The notes beneath the pieces were generated by a model. The model worked only from the letters and a program-made list of their open reading frames with translations. It was not told where the DNA came from and made no database searches. Made by a program: the position numbers and the translations under genes. A stretch of 64,000 nt of DNA, taken from assembly GCF_043197795.1 (NCBI RefSeq), contig NZ_JBICTU010000015.1, positions 62,001 to 126,000 on the forward strand. Reading direction: 5' to 3'. The stretch is from Sphaerisporangium sp040649355 (GTDB lineage Bacteria; Actinomycetota; Actinomycetes; Streptosporangiales; Streptosporangiaceae). The stretch's first letter is position 1, and each line of letters begins with the position of its first letter. Shown piece after piece: positions 1 through 7,370 of the stretch.

Positions 1-1483
1 TCGTGGCGAGCTTGTCCATCTGCTCGGGGGTGAGCTCGTGGCGGACCTTGTCGAAGTAGCCCTGGTAGGTACGGACGCGCCCGGCCTTGGACGGGTAGCC
101 CACCTTGTAGATGCGGTCGATGCGGCCCGGCCGCAGCAGCGCCTCGTCGAGCGAGTTGGGCATGTTGGTGGCCATCATGACCATGATCCGGTACTTCGGC
201 GGCGGCTTGGGGCGCATGCCGAGCAGCCGCCGGACGTAGCGGTTGATGAAGCCGCGCGGCTTCTTCAGGCCGGACAGCTCGGTCAGGAGCGCCTGCAACG
301 TGCCCTGGTCGCCGCTCCCGCCCATCATGCCCATCGGGGAGACGACGCGGTCGCGGCCGGGCTCGGACGCCGCGGCGCCGGACCCGGCGAGCGCATGCCT
401 GGTCAGCACGTCCCTGGTGTCGCTCGACAGGTAGGTGAACCCGTGGCAGCCCGCGGTCTGGAACGGCGCGCCCACCGCGAAGCCGCCGCCTCCGGGCGGC
501 CCCTGCTGGGCGAGCGCGCCGCGCCTGCCGAGCGAGTCGGCCTCGTCGAAGAAGACGATCACGCCGCCGTACCGGAGCGCCAGCTTGCGCAACTTCCTGA
601 ACAGTGACTTCACCTTCAGGATGCCGATGCCCATGAACATGTTGACGAAGGCGCCGGGGTCCACGAAGACGTACGGCCGCCCGGTCTCGCCCGCGACCGC
701 CTCGGCCATCAGGGTCTTGCCCGTGCCGGGCGGGCCCCACAGGAGCAGGCCGCTCGGCACGTACCCGCCCTTGGCCTCGATCTCGTCGGGCTTCTCCAGG
801 AAGACGATGTTCTCCTTCACCCGCTCGACGACGTGGTCCTGGCCCCACACGTCGGAGAAGCGGGTCTTGATGTCGTCGGGGAAGTAGGTCTCGACGCCGC
901 CCCTGGACATGAACCAGAAGAGCCCGACGAACTGGATGATGACGAAGAAGAACCCGAAGGCGAGCTGCAGCCCGTACGGGAGCACCTGCCAGAGCAGGGC
1001 GGGCGCCTGGAAGAGCGCGAGCGCCGGGGAGACGTCGAGGATCTGGCCCAGCACCAGCGCGAGGAGCACAATCCAGAACAGCCACTTCAGCGCCCTGGCG
1101 ATGCGGTAGCGATTCCAGTCGCTGAACCGGCGCCGCGTCCACCTTTCGAAGCCTCCGAAGATCTTCGTGGTCCAGAACCGGTGGTAGGACGCCGACCGCT
1201 CGCTCATCAGGAAGTGGATCTGCCGTACGACCTCCGCGCCCATCAGCGACAGGATGATCGACCCGGCCCGGCTCGCCGTGACGTCTCGCACGGCGTCGCC
1301 GAACGGCATGATGCCCTCGAACGAGGCCATGTCATGCCAGACGAGCACGAGCAACGCGAGCGCCAGCACGAGCAGGATCTTGATCCGGTCCCAGAAGGCC
1401 ATGGTGCGCCTGGTGGTGGAGTCGGGCCCGGAGTCGGGTGCGCGCAGTCCCGTGGGCTGCTCAGGCGCGGGGGCGTGTGTCAT
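1..1483 (-). CDS. FtsH-like membrane AAA+ ATPase (C-terminus cut by window edge)
   Basis: The reading frame opens with ATG at 1483 and is still open at base 1, so the C-terminus lies outside the window. The N-terminal half is hydrophobic, with membrane segments near residues 30-46, 125-148 and 165-190. An AAA+ module follows: Walker A GPPGTGKT near residue 248, Walker B VIVFFDEAD near 306, MMATN, and an arginine-finger region LRPGRIDR. This matches the AAA core of FtsH-type membrane ATPases that unfold proteins at the cytoplasmic face. The visible part ends before any M41 zinc protease domain, so protease activity cannot be judged. The lipoprotein gene at 1501-2202 lies 17 bases upstream on the same strand and is probably co-transcribed. 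Confidence 0.85.
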   Translation of the reverse strand, partial: MTHAPAPEQPTGLRAPDSGPDSTTRRTMAFWDRIKILLVLALALLVLVWHDMASFEGIMPFGDAVRDVTASRAGSIILSLMGAEVVRQIHFLMSERSASYHRFWTTKIFGGFERWTRRRFSDWNRYRIARALKWLFWIVLLALVLGQILDVSPALALFQAPALLWQVLPYGLQLAFGFFFVIIQFVGLFWFMSRGGVETYFPDDIKTRFSDVWGQDHVVERVKENIVFLEKPDEIEAKGGYVPSGLLLWGPPGTGKTLMAEAVAGETGRPYVFVDPGAFVNMFMGIGILKVKSLFRKLRKLALRYGGVIVFFDEADSLGRRGALAQQGPPGGGGFAVGAPFQTAGCHGFTYLSSDTRDVLTRHALAGSGAAASEPGRDRVVSPMGMMGGSGDQGTLQALLTELSGLKKPRGFINRYVRRLLGMRPKPPPKYRIMVMMATNMPNSLDEALLRPGRIDRIYKVGYPSKAGRVRTYQGYFDKVRHELTPEQMDKLAT

Positions 1484-1500
1484 CGGGGCTCCTCATCCGG

Positions 1501-2202
1501 TCACCCAGGAATTCGCTTGACCTTGAAGGACTGCGCGATCCTGTCGAGTTCCTGCGTCCGGCTCTGGTAGCACGTGGCGGAGCAGCGGATGAGGAGGACG
1601 GATACGCGACTGCCGTCCGCGGCGAGGTAGGCGGTCTGGTCGAAGGTCTGAACCGGGCCTCCGAGCACCTTGAAGTTGTAGACCAGGTGGACGCCTCGCA
1701 CGCCGTCCTTGGGTGGGAGCACCTCGTCGCTGAGGAGTTCGAAGTCCTTGAAGGGATACCCGGCGGTCTCCTCCATCTGCTTGCGGAGGTCGTCGCTGAC
1801 CACGACCGGCAGCATCGCCGCGTTGCGCAGGACGTCCAGGGAGACCGCGTCCCGCTCCGACTCGGTGAGGTTCGACACCATCGCGAAGGCGAAGGGCTCG
1901 TCGGAACCTTCCGAGTCGAGCAGGTGGTCGGCCGACGGCCGGCTGAAGCCGTCGTAGGCGACCGTCCAGGAGAGCTGTTTTCGTACCTGGGCCGTGGCGG
2001 AGGTCATGTCGCCGAAGACCTTCCGGTCGAGCGCTTTCTGGTCTACCTTCTGCCACGTGGCGGGCACCTTGAAGTAGCTCTGCCCGTCGTTGCCCATGAC
2101 GTATGTGAAATCGGCACCACCACAACCGGCCACCCCGGCGATCAGCACAGCGGACATCGCCGCCGACCTGATCAGCCGAGACCCCACCCGCGCTCTTTCC
2201 AC
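1501..2202 (-). CDS. Predicted lipoprotein of unknown function
   Basis: This encodes 233 residues. I chose GTG at 2202 because GGAGG stands about ten bases upstream and the start gives a proper lipoprotein signal: a short basic N-terminus, a hydrophobic run MSAVLIAGVAG and the lipobox cysteine in VAGC. The mature part contains no domain I recognise; it has the look of a small alpha/beta secreted protein (YFKVPATWQKVD near its start). It precedes the FtsH-like ATPase by 17 bases on the same strand, so a quality-control or membrane-linked role is possible but unproven. Longer upstream starts are open to 2439 but would spoil the signal peptide. Confidence 0.7.
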   Translation of the reverse strand: MERARVGSRLIRSAAMSAVLIAGVAGCGGADFTYVMGNDGQSYFKVPATWQKVDQKALDRKVFGDMTSATAQVRKQLSWTVAYDGFSRPSADHLLDSEGSDEPFAFAMVSNLTESERDAVSLDVLRNAAMLPVVVSDDLRKQMEETAGYPFKDFELLSDEVLPPKDGVRGVHLVYNFKVLGGPVQTFDQTAYLAADGSRVSVLLIRCSATCYQSRTQELDRIAQSFKVKRIPG

Positions 2203-2406
2203 AGGGGCCTTACCTCCGCTTTGCGGGCCAACATGGTTGTTGTGCCCGCTTTCCCGGCGTCCTCCCCTCCGAAGATTTTGGAAATCTTGACCAAATCTTG
2301 CCGGAAACCTAGCTCGTCTTGTTACAGAGCCCAGCATCGCGACCGCCGGGAATAGTTGAAACGTCAACTTCTGTTGTGCGGAGCATCCTCGTCCACGAGG
2401 CGCGAC

Positions 2407-2427
2407 GCCCGACCGGGAAGGTCGGGC
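2407..2427. other. Hairpin in the pirin leader
   Basis: GCCCGACC and GGTCGGGC form a perfect 8-bp stem around the loop GGGAA, ending 32 bases before the pirin start codon. A shorter inverted repeat GTTGA-AACG-TCAAC lies at 2355-2368. There is no T-run after the hairpin, so it is not an obvious terminator; it may affect mRNA folding or bind a regulator. Confidence 0.4.
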
Positions 2428-2459
2428 GACGCACGCCACAGCCAGGAAGAAGGGCTCCC

Positions 2460-3452
2460 ATGCCGGCCGTCACCGCTGACACCCTGACTCTCGCAAGGCT
2501 CCCGCGACTGCCCGAGGCCACCACGGCCTGGCGTCCGGTGGCCAGGGTCATCACCGCGCGGCACCACCTTGAGGGGGAAGGTTTCGCCGTGCGCCGCCCC
2601 TTCCCGGGAGTCGACCTCTCGCTGGCCGACCCCTTCCTCCTGCTCGACCATATGGGCGCGGTGGAGTACGCGCCGGGCGAGGCGATGGGCACGCCCTGGC
2701 ACCCCCACCGAGGCTTCGAGACGGTGACCTACATCATCGACGGCGCCTTCCAGCACCAGGACACCACGGGCGGCGGCGGCCTGATCTCCGACGGCGACAC
2801 GCAATGGATGACGGCGGGAAGCGGGTTGCAGCACATCGAGCAGCCGCCTCCGGAGCTGGTCGCCTCGGGCGGCCTCTTCCACGGCGTGCAACTGTGGGTC
2901 AACCTGCCCCGCGAGCAGAAGTGGGTGCCCCCGCGCTATCAGGACATCAACAGGAGTGACGTCAAGCTCCTGTCGAGCGCGGACGGCTCGTCGCTGGTCC
3001 GGGTGATCGCGGGCTCCCTCGCCGGACACGAAGGGCCGGGCGTCACCTACACGCCGATCACCTACCTGCACGCCACCGTGGCGCCGGGCGCGCGGCTGGA
3101 CCTGCCATGGCCGGCCGACTTCAACGCGATGGTGTACGTCCTCAACGGGCGGGGCACCGTCGGTGCGGAGAGCACTCCGCTGGACGAGGGGCGGCTCGCC
3201 GTCTTCGGGCCGCGCGGCGAGGCGCTGACCCTGCGCGCCGCGGATTCCCAGCCGGTGGCCGGCGCGCGTGGATGGGAGGTCCTCGTCCTCGGCGGCCTGC
3301 CGATCAGGGAGCCGATCGCGCGGTACGGCCCGTTCGTGATGAACACCCGGGACGAGATCGTCCAGGCCTTCGAGGATTTCCAGGCGGGACGCATGGGCGT
3401 GGTCCCCGCCGAGAGGATCCCCCACCGCTCCAGCCGCGACGAGACCCTCTGA
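2460..3452 (+). CDS. Pirin family protein
   Basis: This is a 330-residue cupin-fold protein of the pirin family. The metal-binding histidines of the N-terminal cupin are visible in WHPHRGFETV and in SGLQHIEQ, with the glutamate two residues after the last histidine, as in characterised pirins. Pirins are mononuclear-metal proteins; some bacterial members oxidise quercetin, others act as redox-dependent protein partners, so the substrate cannot be given. ATG at 2460 is preferred over an upstream in-frame start because AGGAAG lies just before it and similarity begins after it. It is divergent from the lipoprotein gene and monocistronic, with a short gap before the SDR gene. Confidence 0.88.
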   Translation: MPAVTADTLTLARLPRLPEATTAWRPVARVITARHHLEGEGFAVRRPFPGVDLSLADPFLLLDHMGAVEYAPGEAMGTPWHPHRGFETVTYIIDGAFQHQDTTGGGGLISDGDTQWMTAGSGLQHIEQPPPELVASGGLFHGVQLWVNLPREQKWVPPRYQDINRSDVKLLSSADGSSLVRVIAGSLAGHEGPGVTYTPITYLHATVAPGARLDLPWPADFNAMVYVLNGRGTVGAESTPLDEGRLAVFGPRGEALTLRAADSQPVAGARGWEVLVLGGLPIREPIARYGPFVMNTRDEIVQAFEDFQAGRMGVVPAERIPHRSSRDETL

Positions 3453-3589
3453 TCCCGTGACCCCCGGTGGCGGGTGTGCCGACGCCTCTGCCACCGGGGG
3501 CCGGCGCGGTGCTCATGCCCCGTACCGGGCCGGCATGCCCGCGCGCCGGGCCGCCCGCGTGGGTCCGGAAAGCCCATATCCTGACGGGC

Positions 3590-4339
3590 ATGCCTACCGC
3601 ACTGATCACGGGCGCGACCGCCGGCCTCGGCGCCGCCTTCGCACGCAGGCTGGCCGCCGACGGGTTCTCCCTCGTGCTGGTCGCCCGCGACGAGAAGCGA
3701 CTCGCCTCGGCGGCCTCCGAGCTGCACCGCCGGTACGGCGTGGCGGCCGAGGCGCTCGCCGCCGACCTCGCCACCGGCGAGGGGGTCACCGCCGTGGAGA
3801 TGCGGCTGCGCGAGGGGGTCGACCTGCTGGTCAACAACGCGGGCTTCGGCCACTCCGGCGCGGCCCTCGACGTGCCGGTGGCCGACGAGGTGACCATGCT
3901 GCGTGTGCACTGCGAGGCGGTGCTGCGGCTGACCATGGCCGCGCTGCCCGCCATCCGGGCGCGGGGTCGCGGCGGAGTGATCAACGTCGCCTCCGTGGGG
4001 GCGTTCTTCCCGCATGGCACGTACAGCGCCTCAAAGGCCTGGGTGGTCACCTTCAGCGAGTCGCTCGCCTCGCAGGTCCCGGAGTCGCGCGTCCACGTCA
4101 TGGCCCTGTGCCCGGGGTTCGTGCGGACCGAGTTCCACGAGCGGGCGGCGATCGACACCTCCGGCATTCCCGCGTTCCTCTGGCTCTCCGCCGATCGCGT
4201 GGTGGACGCCGCCATGCGCGACTTCGCCCGCGGCCTGCCCGTGAGCGTGCCGGACCCGAGGTACAAGGTGATCACGGCGATCGCGAGGTACGTGCCGCGT
4301 GGCGTGGTCAGCCGGGTCTCCGCGGGCATCGGCCGCTGA
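3590..4339 (+). CDS. Short-chain dehydrogenase/reductase
   Basis: This is a 249-residue classical SDR. The cofactor motif TGATAGLG is at residues 7-14, NNAG follows strand beta-4, and the active-site pair Tyr145/Lys149 sits in YSASK. The length is typical for a single-domain SDR oxidoreductase. Substrate and NAD/NADP preference are not readable with confidence; the arginine after the second beta strand (VLVARD) would fit NADP(H). I start it at ATG 3590, where the Rossmann fold begins (MPTALITG); no strong Shine-Dalgarno site is visible, so a leaderless transcript is possible. Its 3' end faces the nucleotide-sugar dehydrogenase across a strong hairpin. Confidence 0.85.
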   Translation: MPTALITGATAGLGAAFARRLAADGFSLVLVARDEKRLASAASELHRRYGVAAEALAADLATGEGVTAVEMRLREGVDLLVNNAGFGHSGAALDVPVADEVTMLRVHCEAVLRLTMAALPAIRARGRGGVINVASVGAFFPHGTYSASKAWVVTFSESLASQVPESRVHVMALCPGFVRTEFHERAAIDTSGIPAFLWLSADRVVDAAMRDFARGLPVSVPDPRYKVITAIARYVPRGVVSRVSAGIGR

Positions 4340-4358
4340 ACGGCGTGGCCACAGGTGC

Positions 4359-4388
4359 CCGGCCCCCGGGCGATCACCCGGGGGCCGG
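4359..4388. terminator. Bidirectional hairpin terminator between convergent genes
   Basis: CCGGCCCCCGGG and its exact complement form a 12-bp stem with a 6-base loop, placed between the convergent stops of the SDR and the nucleotide-sugar dehydrogenase. There is no U-tract, as is common for actinomycete terminators. Confidence 0.7.
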
Positions 4389-4400
4389 AAGCACCCGGAC

Positions 4401-5660
4401 TCACAGGCACTCGACGTTGGGGCCCCTGCAGCGGTTGCGCGCGTCGAAGACGAAGGGGCTCGCCCGCTGCACGAGGCCGTAGTCGAAGCAGTCGTGGTCG
4501 GTGAGGACCAGGACCGCGTCCGCCTGGGCCAGCTCTGTCTCGGTGAACCGCACCATGTCCATCTCGGCCGGAAGCAGGGAGCTGTCGACGTACGGATCCA
4601 CGACTCTCACATCCGCGCCGAGCTTGCACAGGGCCTTGGTCACCTCGATCGCGGGCGACTCGCGGCAGTCTCCCGCGTTCTTCTTGTAGGCGACTCCGAG
4701 CACGAGGACCCGGCTGCCGTTGATCGCCTTACGCCTCTGGTTGAGCGCGAGGCTCAGCCGCTGCACGACGTTGTCCGGCATGTGGTCGTTGATATCGTTC
4801 GCCAGCTCCACGAACCTGAAGTTGTGCCCCAGACTGCGCTTGACCCTCCATGACAGATAGGACGGGTCGATCGGCAGGCAGTGACCGCCGACGCCGGGCC
4901 CGGGGGTGAAGCGCATGTAGCCGAACGGCTTGGTGGAGGCGGCGTCGATCGCTTCCCAGACGTCGATCCTGAGCTGCTGCGCGAAGATGGACAGCTCGTT
5001 GACCAGGGCGATGTTGACGTGCCTGAAAGTGTTCTCCAGAAGCTTGCAGAGCTCGGCGACCTGCAGGGAGGAGACGGGGACGACCTCCTGCACTATTCGC
5101 CGGTAGAACGCCTGAATCCTGTCCAGGGAAGCCTCGTCGATGCCGGACACGACCTTCGGCGTGTTGTCGAGCCGCCACCGGCCGTTCCCCGGGTCGATCC
5201 GCTCCGGGCTGTAACCGAGGAAGAAGTCCTCGGGCGTGCGCAGACCGGAGCCTGTCTCGAGCAGCGGACGCAGGTGCTCCTCGGTGGTGCCCGGATAGGT
5301 GGTGGACTCGAGGATCACCGTGGCGCCCCGCCGCACCAGCGGCGCGATGGACTCGCCGGCCGAGCCGATGTGACGCAGGTCAGGAGCGCCGTCGCGGAGA
5401 GGCGTGGGCACGGTGATCACGCAGACGTCGAACCCTTCCGCGGCGGTGTAGTCCGTACTGGCGAGATAACGTCCAGACGAATGCGCGGCGGCGAGCACGC
5501 GGCCGCTGACGTCCTCGACATAGGACTCGGCGGCGTTCAGCCGCTTGACACGCCACTCGTCCACGTCGATGCCCACGACGTCGAATCCGGTCTCGACCGC
5601 CCGCATCGCCAAGGGCAGGCCCACATAACCCTGCCCGACGACGACCAGCTTGTCTCCCAT
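4401..5660 (-). CDS. UDP-N-acetylhexosamine 6-dehydrogenase (nucleotide-sugar dehydrogenase)
   Basis: This 419-residue UDP-Glc/GDP-Man dehydrogenase superfamily protein would oxidise C6 of a UDP-sugar to a uronate using two NAD+. Visible are the N-terminal dinucleotide site VVGQGYVGLPLA, the central dimerisation helix region with LLENTFRHVNIALVNE, the catalytic Cys261 in GVGGHCLPIDP, and the C-terminal UDP-binding domain starting VLVLGVAYKKN. The FTPGPGVGGHCLPIDP context is the form I associate with UDP-GlcNAc or UDP-ManNAc dehydrogenases (WbpA/WecC group) rather than UDP-glucose dehydrogenase; which epimer is used is uncertain. It is the left-most sugar gene of the polysaccharide island and is transcribed away from it. 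The product would be UDP-GlcNAcA or UDP-ManNAcA. Confidence 0.85.
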   Translation of the reverse strand: MGDKLVVVGQGYVGLPLAMRAVETGFDVVGIDVDEWRVKRLNAAESYVEDVSGRVLAAAHSSGRYLASTDYTAAEGFDVCVITVPTPLRDGAPDLRHIGSAGESIAPLVRRGATVILESTTYPGTTEEHLRPLLETGSGLRTPEDFFLGYSPERIDPGNGRWRLDNTPKVVSGIDEASLDRIQAFYRRIVQEVVPVSSLQVAELCKLLENTFRHVNIALVNELSIFAQQLRIDVWEAIDAASTKPFGYMRFTPGPGVGGHCLPIDPSYLSWRVKRSLGHNFRFVELANDINDHMPDNVVQRLSLALNQRRKAINGSRVLVLGVAYKKNAGDCRESPAIEVTKALCKLGADVRVVDPYVDSSLLPAEMDMVRFTETELAQADAVLVLTDHDCFDYGLVQRASPFVFDARNRCRGPNVECL

Positions 5661-5836
5661 ATCAGATACCCCCGACGTTTCGAAAAAGTACAGGAACGAC
5701 TGTAAAAGGCGGGCCTTCTTATACCGTCGATCCTGCGGCGATCCGGGCGTGTCGTTCGGGCAGGCGCCGCAAGACCGGCAATAGTGACGTGGGTCGCCGA
5801 TTCAAATGACATTGATAACGGAGAAGGAACGACAGC

Positions 5837-6988
5837 ATGATAAGTACCACTTGCCCGCGTATTCTCGGCAGGAATACCGGTCGTTCCCGGTCGGCGGTGA
5901 TCGTCTCGGCCGTCGTCATGGCGGTCCCGTCCCTCGCTCCGCCCATCTCGGGCGCCGTGGCGGTCGGCCCGGCCGCCCCGCGCTCTTCGAGCGCCACGGC
6001 GGACGCGTCCCGCGGCCCGAGTGCCGCGGTGCGACCTGTCGAGCTCGGCGACGCGATGGACTGCACGGTCATGGCCGGGAGGGCGGTGACCGCCAGGAAC
6101 AAGGTCACGGTGACCGGGGACCTCAACGTGACCCCGGGAACCTTCGTGAGCGGCTTCCCGCCCGGCCAGGTGCGGGGGTCAATGGATCTGAACAACGCCG
6201 AGGCGCAAAGGGAGATGGCCGCCGCGGCCGCCGCCTACAACGACGCCGCGAGCCGGACGCCCACGGCGACCGTGCCCGCGGCCCTCGGCAACGGCTCGAC
6301 GATGACCTCCGGTGTCTACCGCACACCGGGCGGCAACTTCACCCTGAGCGGGACGCTCCACCTCGACGCCCAGGCGAACCCGGACGCCACCTTCATCTTC
6401 CAGGCCACATCACTGGTCGCGGAGAGGGTCAGCAACATCGACCTCGTCAACGGCGCCCAGGCCGACAATGTCATCTGGCAGGTGGGCGACTCGGCGACCC
6501 TGGGAAGGTACGCCACTTTCCGGGGGAACCTCATGGCGGCGAACTCGATCGCGGTGACCACGGGCACGGCCATGTACGGCCGCACCATCGCCCTCCACAA
6601 CATGGTCACGATCGACGGCACCACCAGCGGGCCGGCCACTCGCATCACCGCCCCGGACGACCCGCCGACCACCACGACCTTGACCTCCTCGCCGAACCCA
6701 TCCCAGCAGGGCGATCCCGTCACCTTCACCGCCACGGTTCACGGGAACGTCGATTCGTTCCTCCCCACCGGTGTGGTGAGCTTCAAGGACGGCGCCACCG
6801 TCATCGGCTCGGCGCCACTCAACAGCTCGGCGGTCGCGACGTTCACGACCTCCGCACTCCTTGTCGGCCCACGCCAGATCACCGCCGTGTACGTCAGCGG
6901 GGGCACCGCCGTCGACGATCAGTGGGTCCACTTCGCGCCGAGCCAGTCACCCGTACTGGTCCAGCAGGTGCTCAACCGCGGGAGCTAG
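5837..6988 (+). CDS. Secreted ice-binding-like (DUF3494) protein with one Ig-like domain
   Basis: This encodes 383 residues. A basic N-terminus and hydrophobic stretch (about residues 16-42) form a Sec signal. Residues about 70-270 match the DUF3494 ice-binding-type fold: TGDLNVTPGTFVSGFPPG, AYNDAASRTP, SGVYRTPGGNFTLSGTLHLDA, FIFQA, NIDLVNGAQADNVIWQVG, YATFRGNLMA. Residues about 275-365 look like a Big_3-type Ig-like domain (PTTTTLTSSPNPSQQGDPVTFTATV, FKDGATVIGSA). DUF3494 is the type 1 microbial ice-binding beta-solenoid family, but many members have no tested ice activity, so adhesion or matrix roles are equally possible. The start has AAGGA nine bases upstream. It is a shorter paralogue of the next gene and lacks its C-terminal repeats. 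Confidence 0.82.
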   Translation: MISTTCPRILGRNTGRSRSAVIVSAVVMAVPSLAPPISGAVAVGPAAPRSSSATADASRGPSAAVRPVELGDAMDCTVMAGRAVTARNKVTVTGDLNVTPGTFVSGFPPGQVRGSMDLNNAEAQREMAAAAAAYNDAASRTPTATVPAALGNGSTMTSGVYRTPGGNFTLSGTLHLDAQANPDATFIFQATSLVAERVSNIDLVNGAQADNVIWQVGDSATLGRYATFRGNLMAANSIAVTTGTAMYGRTIALHNMVTIDGTTSGPATRITAPDDPPTTTTLTSSPNPSQQGDPVTFTATVHGNVDSFLPTGVVSFKDGATVIGSAPLNSSAVATFTTSALLVGPRQITAVYVSGGTAVDDQWVHFAPSQSPVLVQQVLNRGS

Positions 6989-7370
6989 CGACTCGCGCAC
7001 ACCAGGTGTCTCCCCACCACCTCGCTTGAACGGGCCGAACGCCAGACTCCCCTAAATCACCATATGAAACACGCGAAGTCTATTCGAGCCCCTTAAGTAA
7101 TGGAGATAAGGCCATGCGAGTGTAAAGTCCACAACACAGCACAACACCAGAAATCTCCTATGATCGAACGTGGGCCCGTAGTCGACATCATTAAAAGGCG
7201 CAATTGTTACACATCCGATTAATTGTCAATCTGTGTAACAACCGTTTCTTCGCCATGTACGACAGATAAGACGACTCGGACACCAGCTCCGCCACGATCA
7301 CAAGGCCGAGCCTCAGCACGGCTCAGGCCGGCCACTGACCAAGCGCCACGTCGTCGAAAAGTTGATTACC
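6989..7370. promoter_or_regulatory. AT-rich leader of the second DUF3494 gene with a 10-bp inverted repeat
   Basis: This 382-base gap has no gene and is much richer in A and T than its surroundings. At 7204-7241 TTGTTACACA and TGTGTAACAA form a perfect 10-bp inverted repeat with an 18-base spacer. Inside it GATT and AATC can pair again around AATTGTC. It may be an operator or the base of a leader hairpin; no U-tract follows. The gene starts 130 bases further on. Confidence 0.5.

Noticed and set aside
5689..5704. TACAG-GAACGA-CTGTA inverted repeat upstream of the nucleotide-sugar dehydrogenase
   Set aside because: Only 5-bp arms; expected by chance and not supported by a second copy.
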